Of a stretch of DNA of 9,362 nt, positions 5,763-9,362 are shown piece after piece. Every line of letters starts with the position of its first letter. Within the stretch, counting starts at the first letter, position 1. The DNA comes from Alphaproteobacteria bacterium (GTDB taxonomy: Bacteria; Pseudomonadota; Alphaproteobacteria; Rickettsiales; UBA1997): assembly GCA_016869695.1 (NCBI GenBank), contig VGDN01000036.1:1-9362 (forward strand). The letters run 5' to 3'. The notes beneath the pieces are model-generated. The model was given only the letters and a program-made list of their open reading frames with translations. It did not search any database and was not told the DNA's origin. A program made the position numbers and the translations under genes.

Positions 5763-6229
5763 GAAGATGTGACGCTCAACCACCTACTCCTTGCCCGCAC
5801 CCTTCTTACATCAATCAAACCACGCAATCTTTTACCACGCTGCCTTAAACTCAGCGAAGCATTTGTCTTCATATTCATTTCACTACGCTGAAATTCTCGC
5901 GCTAATGATGGTTGCTCTTTCTTCTGGTCTTTGCGACGAGATAATGCTCTACTGCGCGCATTACTGATGATCGCTTGCCTATTCTTGTCGTGAAGGCGCT
6001 TGTGATGCATGATGATGTTATCAACAAACCAGCGACGCTTCCGATTAGAAACCTTGCGCATCTCGCGACGACTCAAACCACGACGACGCATAGAGCGTTT
6101 TACATAACTGAAAAGCACATGCGCCAAAGCGTGACCGGCAAGCTCAGGCAACAAAGTGGCATGAGAATGCAATAAACTGTCAACATCTAGTGTCATTGTG
6201 CCGATCGACGGCATACTAACAAATGTCAC
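5759..6229 (-). CDS. Hypothetical very basic 156-residue protein
   Basis: Not recognised. The frame is open from 6295 to 5759. The listed start is a GTG at 6229; an ATG at 6214 (MPSIGTM) is an equal candidate, and neither has a Shine-Dalgarno. The first 40 residues are mixed and mildly hydrophobic. From about residue 44 the protein is dense in Arg and Lys, with runs such as RSMRRRGLSRREMR and SNRKRRW, and is probably helical. A nucleic-acid-binding role is possible but unproven. Its stop overlaps the yraN start (ATGA), which is typical of coupled genes. The stretch looks richer in G+C than its neighbours. It sits between a MITE-like element and yraN, so it could also be a decayed or foreign remnant. 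The opposite strand offers only a 66-residue frame (5975-6175). Confidence 0.42.
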   Translation of the reverse strand: MTFVSMPSIGTMTLDVDSLLHSHATLLPELAGHALAHVLFSYVKRSMRRRGLSRREMRKVSNRKRRWFVDNIIMHHKRLHDKNRQAIISNARSRALSRRKDQKKEQPSLAREFQRSEMNMKTNASLSLRQRGKRLRGLIDVRRVRARSRWLSVTSS

Positions 6230-6287
6230 GAATATGTGCTTGAAGTGTTGCGGGAGAAATGGTGCGGCTCTAGAAACCGACTTGTTA

Positions 6288-6432
6288 TGGCACAGTCACA
6301 AATCCGCTTTTGCAAAAAATTTTTAGGCAGTTCGTTTTTTGGCGACGCAGCATATGCAGACATACGCGAGGAGTCAAAAAAACAAACTAACACAAAAATT
6401 TGAAGCAAAAGGTAGGATTTGTGACTGCGCCA
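6288..6432. mobile_element. MITE-like 145-bp palindromic element with TIRs and TTA target duplication
   Basis: The terminal inverted repeats are TGGCACAGTCACAAATCC (6288-6305) and, on the other strand, TGGCGCAGTCACAAATCC (from 6432 to 6415), identical at 17 of 18 positions. The complementarity continues inward with small gaps (GCTTTTGC, AAATTTTT, GTTTTTTG) to the centre near 6360, so almost the whole element can fold into one hairpin. It is flanked by TTA on both sides (6285-6287 and 6433-6435), consistent with a 3-bp target duplication. It encodes no transposase, so it would be non-autonomous. A TNA target duplication is known for part of the IS5 family, but the TIR was not matched to a named family. 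The right-hand TTA is the mnmE stop codon read on the other strand. Confidence 0.75.
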
Positions 6433-7740
6433 TTATTTTCCAATGCAAAATCGAGAAAATATCACGTCCAAAATATTCTCCACACCGACATCGCCAATAA
6501 TTTTTCCAAGCTCGCGAGCTGCGAGGCGCAAATCTTCCGCCGCTAGCTCGATATTTTTTTGTAGCGAAAAATTTTGCAGATTCTCGGCACAGTTTTGCAG
6601 TGCGATGCGATAACGCTCTTGGGTAATCAGTGGAGAAGATTGTGATGGAATTAGTTCGAGAATTTTTTTCTCTAAATCTCTTAACAAATCTGTAACACCA
6701 ATTTTCCTCACGAGAGAAACTTTCGTAATTCCTAATTCGTAATTTGTAATTGACTGAAGGTCTGTTTTGTTGGCAACAAGTAATGTATTTTCATCAATCA
6801 GATCCTCACGCAAAACTGGATTTGTCGCATCTACTAAAAAGATTTTAATATCCGCTGCGGCCGCTTTTTCCAAGGCACGGCGAATTCCTTCCTTTTCGAT
6901 TGGATCAGACGTTTCACGTATTCCCGCCGTATCAGAAATTCGCACCGGCACACCAGCAATCGAGAGATGGGTCTCGACGATATCGCGCGTTGTGCCAGGA
7001 ATTTCTGAAACAATCGCCACTTCGCTTTGCGCTAGAAAATTAATCAAGCTCGATTTACCAACATTCGGCGCGCCAATGATAGCAAGGCTCAAACCGGTTC
7101 TAATTTTTTGTCCGACGCGTTTGTCATCAAGATGATTAGTGATTTCTTCGCGTAGATTTTTTACGTCACTTTCAACCGCATCGATAATGTTTTGCGGCAA
7201 ATCCTCGTCCGGAAAATCGATTGCCGCTTCGATGCGCGCCGCGATTTCAATCAAATGTAAACGCCAGTTGCGGTAAATCTCTCCAAGCTCTCCCCCCAGC
7301 TGTCGCAAGGCTTGGCGATGTTGCGCTTCCGTCTCGGCGGCAATTAAATCCGGGATCGCTTCGGCCTGCACCAAATCCAACTTTCCGTTTAAAAAAGCAC
7401 GTTTGGAAAATTCTCCCGCCTCCGCCATCCGGCAATTTTTTTGCTCAGCCAGTATTTGCAGAATTTTTTTTAAGATGAATGGAGAGGCGTGAATACTGAT
7501 CTCAGCTACATCTTCACCGGTAAAACTTTTCGGCGCTTTAAAAAAAGAGATCAGCACTTCGTCAATTTTTTCACCAGTTTTTGGATCGAAAATTTTTTGC
7601 AGAGAAATTTTTTGATGCTGCAGCGTTCCTTTAGAACCAAGACCTCTCAAGCATTTTTCAACTTCATTTCCAGAAATCCTAATAACCGTGATGCCAGCAT
7701 GGAAGCTTGCCGTGACTGGGGCGAAGATTGTCTCAGTCAT
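6433..7740 (-). CDS. mnmE: tRNA modification GTPase MnmE (TrmE)
   Basis: A 435-residue GTPase that, with MnmG, makes the 5-carboxymethylaminomethyl or related modification on U34 of certain tRNAs in the cytoplasm. The N-terminal formyl-THF-binding domain (about 1-118) includes the GEFSKRAFLNGKLDL segment. The central helical domain is interrupted by the G domain: G1 GAPNVGKS (223-230), G2 GTTRD (249-253), G3 DTAG (270-273), G4 NKTD (324-327). The C-terminus is FCIGK, with the conserved Cys432. Length is slightly below the usual 450. The start overlaps the end of the sensor-kinase gene by 8 bases, so it is probably co-transcribed with and coupled to it. A 28-bp heptamer repeat encodes the loop just after NKTD. 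The TAA stop coincides with the target duplication of a MITE-like element. Confidence 0.98.
   Translation of the reverse strand: MTETIFAPVTASFHAGITVIRISGNEVEKCLRGLGSKGTLQHQKISLQKIFDPKTGEKIDEVLISFFKAPKSFTGEDVAEISIHASPFILKKILQILAEQKNCRMAEAGEFSKRAFLNGKLDLVQAEAIPDLIAAETEAQHRQALRQLGGELGEIYRNWRLHLIEIAARIEAAIDFPDEDLPQNIIDAVESDVKNLREEITNHLDDKRVGQKIRTGLSLAIIGAPNVGKSSLINFLAQSEVAIVSEIPGTTRDIVETHLSIAGVPVRISDTAGIRETSDPIEKEGIRRALEKAAAADIKIFLVDATNPVLREDLIDENTLLVANKTDLQSITNYELGITKVSLVRKIGVTDLLRDLEKKILELIPSQSSPLITQERYRIALQNCAENLQNFSLQKNIELAAEDLRLAARELGKIIGDVGVENILDVIFSRFCIGK
6724..6751 (-). repeat. 7-bp tandem repeat (four units) inside mnmE
   Basis: On the (+) strand the units are CGTAATT, CCTAATT, CGTAATT and TGTAATT without interruption. 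Read as mnmE they encode approximately ITNYELGIT, residues about 331-339, between the G4 NKTD motif and the following strand. Since seven is not a multiple of three, gain or loss of one unit would shift the frame; three units would add or remove seven residues. Confidence 0.85.
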
Positions 7741-9362
7741 GCTTTCTTGGCATAATCACCGTGATCGACGTCCCCACCCCCACTTCGCTTTCTATCTTTA
7801 ACTCACCGCCATGCATCGTAACAAAATGATTAGCGAGATAGATACCAATCCCGGTCCCCGCAACGGCTGAAGCGTTTCTAGCGCGGAAAAATTTCCTCCC
7901 GATATTGGGCAAATCTTCCTTAGAAATGCCTATTCCTTCATCCACCACCCTGATCCCTATTCTGGACTGATTTGCCTTGGCGAATATTTTTACAGTCGAG
8001 TCATTCCTCGAATATTTTACCGCGTTAGAAATCAGGTTATTAATTGCGTGCTCAAGCAGTTTTGGATCGCCGTAGAACGGCTCAGAGAGGTCATCCAAAC
8101 GCGAAATGACTTTGATATTTTTGCTGCTCGCCAACGGCATATTTTTTTCGATGATGTCCGCAATCAACTTCTGCAAATCAAACAAGCATGGCTCGAGCTT
8201 AATCGGATTTTCATTATTCTCGAGCTTGGCCAAATTCAGCACACCGACGATCAATCCATTCATTCTTTGCACACCGCTATGCACGCGCTCGAAGCTACTC
8301 GCAAGCGAAGCATCAAGAGCATTATTATGGCGAAGCTTACGCTCGATTAGCTCGCGAGCACTGTCGATGATTTGCAGCGGAGTTTTGAACTCGTGTGAAA
8401 CCAATGCCACAAATCCATTCTGCATTTTCCGCATCTCCTGCTCATGCTTCAAAGCCTCGCGCAGCTGTACAGTCTTCTCCATCAAGGCATGGTTGGTGAT
8501 CATTACGCGCTCGATTGAATCAGAGCGATCCAGCGCCATGGCAAAGTGGTCAGCAATATTTTCAAGTAACCCTACCTCATCCTCATTCCAGACACGGCCA
8601 CTTGCTTGATGGATATAAATCCCACCATTCACCCTGCCCCCGACCACAGTGTTAACACTTAATTCGGAGCGAATTAGAAACTCGCGCCACAGCGGCTCTA
8701 TCACCGAAAAATGCGAATCGGATGCAACATCATTCACCACCATCACCGCCGATTTTTTTATCCTACTGCCATATTTTTCGTGGAAGCCCTGTTCGAAATT
8801 TAGATACTGCTTCACCTTCTCATTAATCCTACCTTCAGTTAGGATTGGCGCGCTGTGATAACCATTATACTCAATAATGAAATCAATCTTACCTTCGGAA
8901 AAATCATGAATTACGCAGCGATCAACCTTCAAATAATCCACTAAAATCTTGGCTATATTGTAGGCTATTTCCTGAATCGATAAATCAGACAAAATAAGAT
9001 TTGCCACCTCGCGCAATGTTTCTTCGATGCGCAATCTTCGCTGTAGGTTCGCTAGTAGAACCTTATTAGCAGACGCCCTTTCCCTCTCCTCCGCCTCATT
9101 CACCACGTAAAGCCGCTGAAAACGGAAAATTCCGTAACGATATTCGTCGCTCAAAGCAAAACTGGTCGGGGCAAAATTAATCTCAGTTTTAATCTTACTT
9201 GGCTTGGGCTTGCGATCGGAAAGGCTTACGGCAATCGAGCAAGTGTTGTAATCCTTCACCGCCTTGATCAGGCGGACATATTCGAGGTTATCTAGCGAGG
9301 AATAATCGAGATCAAAATCATCAAACAAAATTTCATAACCTTTGCCAACTAGCTCTTCCTCT
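7733..9362 (-). CDS. GAF-domain sensor histidine kinase (5' end outside window)
   Basis: The frame is open to the window edge with no stop (residues EEELVGKGYEIL precede the TTG at 9328), so the true start lies beyond 9362. Numbering below counts from that TTG. Residues 1-80 are unassigned. About 76-112 is a charged helix, probably a coiled coil. About 115-268 is a GAF domain ending in the typical NEDEVGLLENIADHFAMAL. After a linker helix comes HisKA with the H-box SHEFKTPL (311-318; phospho-acceptor His312), then HATPase_c with N-box NNLISNAVKYS (430-440), G1 DEGIGI (463-468), F-box KFFRA (479-483) and G2 GTGIGIYL (491-498). All catalytic boxes are intact. No membrane segment is visible, so the part seen is cytoplasmic. 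The ligand and partner regulator are unknown. It overlaps mnmE by 8 bases. Confidence 0.93.
   Translation of the reverse strand, partial: EEELVGKGYEILFDDFDLDYSSLDNLEYVRLIKAVKDYNTCSIAVSLSDRKPKPSKIKTEINFAPTSFALSDEYRYGIFRFQRLYVVNEAEERERASANKVLLANLQRRLRIEETLREVANLILSDLSIQEIAYNIAKILVDYLKVDRCVIHDFSEGKIDFIIEYNGYHSAPILTEGRINEKVKQYLNFEQGFHEKYGSRIKKSAVMVVNDVASDSHFSVIEPLWREFLIRSELSVNTVVGGRVNGGIYIHQASGRVWNEDEVGLLENIADHFAMALDRSDSIERVMITNHALMEKTVQLREALKHEQEMRKMQNGFVALVSHEFKTPLQIIDSARELIERKLRHNNALDASLASSFERVHSGVQRMNGLIVGVLNLAKLENNENPIKLEPCLFDLQKLIADIIEKNMPLASSKNIKVISRLDDLSEPFYGDPKLLEHAINNLISNAVKYSRNDSTVKIFAKANQSRIGIRVVDEGIGISKEDLPNIGRKFFRARNASAVAGTGIGIYLANHFVTMHGGELKIESEVGVGTSITVIMPRKHD

Noticed and set aside
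5763..6287. Structured RNA gene (tRNA, RNase P, tmRNA, SRP RNA) between yraN and the MITE-like element
   Set aside because: None of the conserved motifs of these RNAs could be found on either strand.
6287..6403. 38-residue (+) frame starting MAQSQI at the left TIR
   Set aside because: It is the reading of the palindromic element itself, with no ribosome site and no similarity I recognise.
6226..6408. 60-residue (-) frame with a GTGA overlap to the next ORF
   Set aside because: It begins at a TTG and two thirds of it lies within the MITE-like palindrome, so the overlap is probably chance.
6767..7135. 122-residue (+) frame antisense to mnmE
   Set aside because: Opposite the conserved G domain; explained by the codon bias of mnmE.
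8106..8609. 167-residue (+) frame antisense to the sensor kinase
   Set aside because: Lies fully opposite well-supported GAF/HisKA coding sequence; its composition (Ser, Cys, Arg) is typical of a shadow frame.
1..9362. CRISPR array or prophage attachment site
   Set aside because: No spaced direct repeats of suitable length, and no integrase or tRNA gene.

Overview
This AT-rich window reads as ordinary bacterial chromosome, most likely from a Gram-negative alphaproteobacterium, perhaps of the Rickettsiales/Holosporales kind. The reasons are two lipoprotein signal peptides, an LpoA-like penicillin-binding-protein activator divergent from rsmI, a DUF721 protein of alphaproteobacterial style, yraN, mnmE, and many short palindromic elements between genes. 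The lineage is inferred from gene content and was not tested by database search.

Layout, left to right. Positions 1-133 hold a strong hairpin repeat just past the 3' end of the activator gene. At 134-1441 (-) lies the LpoA-like lipoprotein, divergent from rsmI (1509-2351, +). The rsmI start codon sits inside a five-unit, 7-bp tandem array, and its stop codon lies in a second short 7-bp duplication that is also one arm of a palindrome. Positions 2352-2827 hold no credible gene but at least six palindromes. Next comes a (-) pair two bases apart: a lipoprotein of the alpha-carbonic-anhydrase fold (4087-4779) followed by a DadA-type D-amino-acid dehydrogenase (2828-4084). The carbonic-anhydrase start codon overlaps, head to head, that of a DUF721/DciA-like gene (4778-5257, +). 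That gene in turn overlaps tail to tail with a YbdD/YjiX-like small protein (5254-5451, -), which is nested on the end of yraN (5418-5762, -).

Further upstream on the (-) strand are an unrecognised, very basic 156-residue ORF (5759-6229), a 145-bp full-length imperfect palindrome with terminal inverted repeats and a 3-bp target duplication (6288-6432, MITE-like), mnmE (6433-7740), and a GAF-HisKA-HATPase sensor kinase (7733-9362) whose 5' end is outside the window. The kinase and mnmE overlap by 8 bases and probably share a transcript.

No complete undescribed multi-gene system can be shown here. The observations most worth a second look are: (1) the carbonic-anhydrase-like lipoprotein lacks two of the three zinc-ligand histidines and is coupled to a D-amino-acid dehydrogenase; (2) the MITE-like element has inserted exactly at the mnmE stop codon, so that its target duplication is the stop codon; (3) heptanucleotide tandem repeats recur at the rsmI start, the rsmI stop and inside mnmE.
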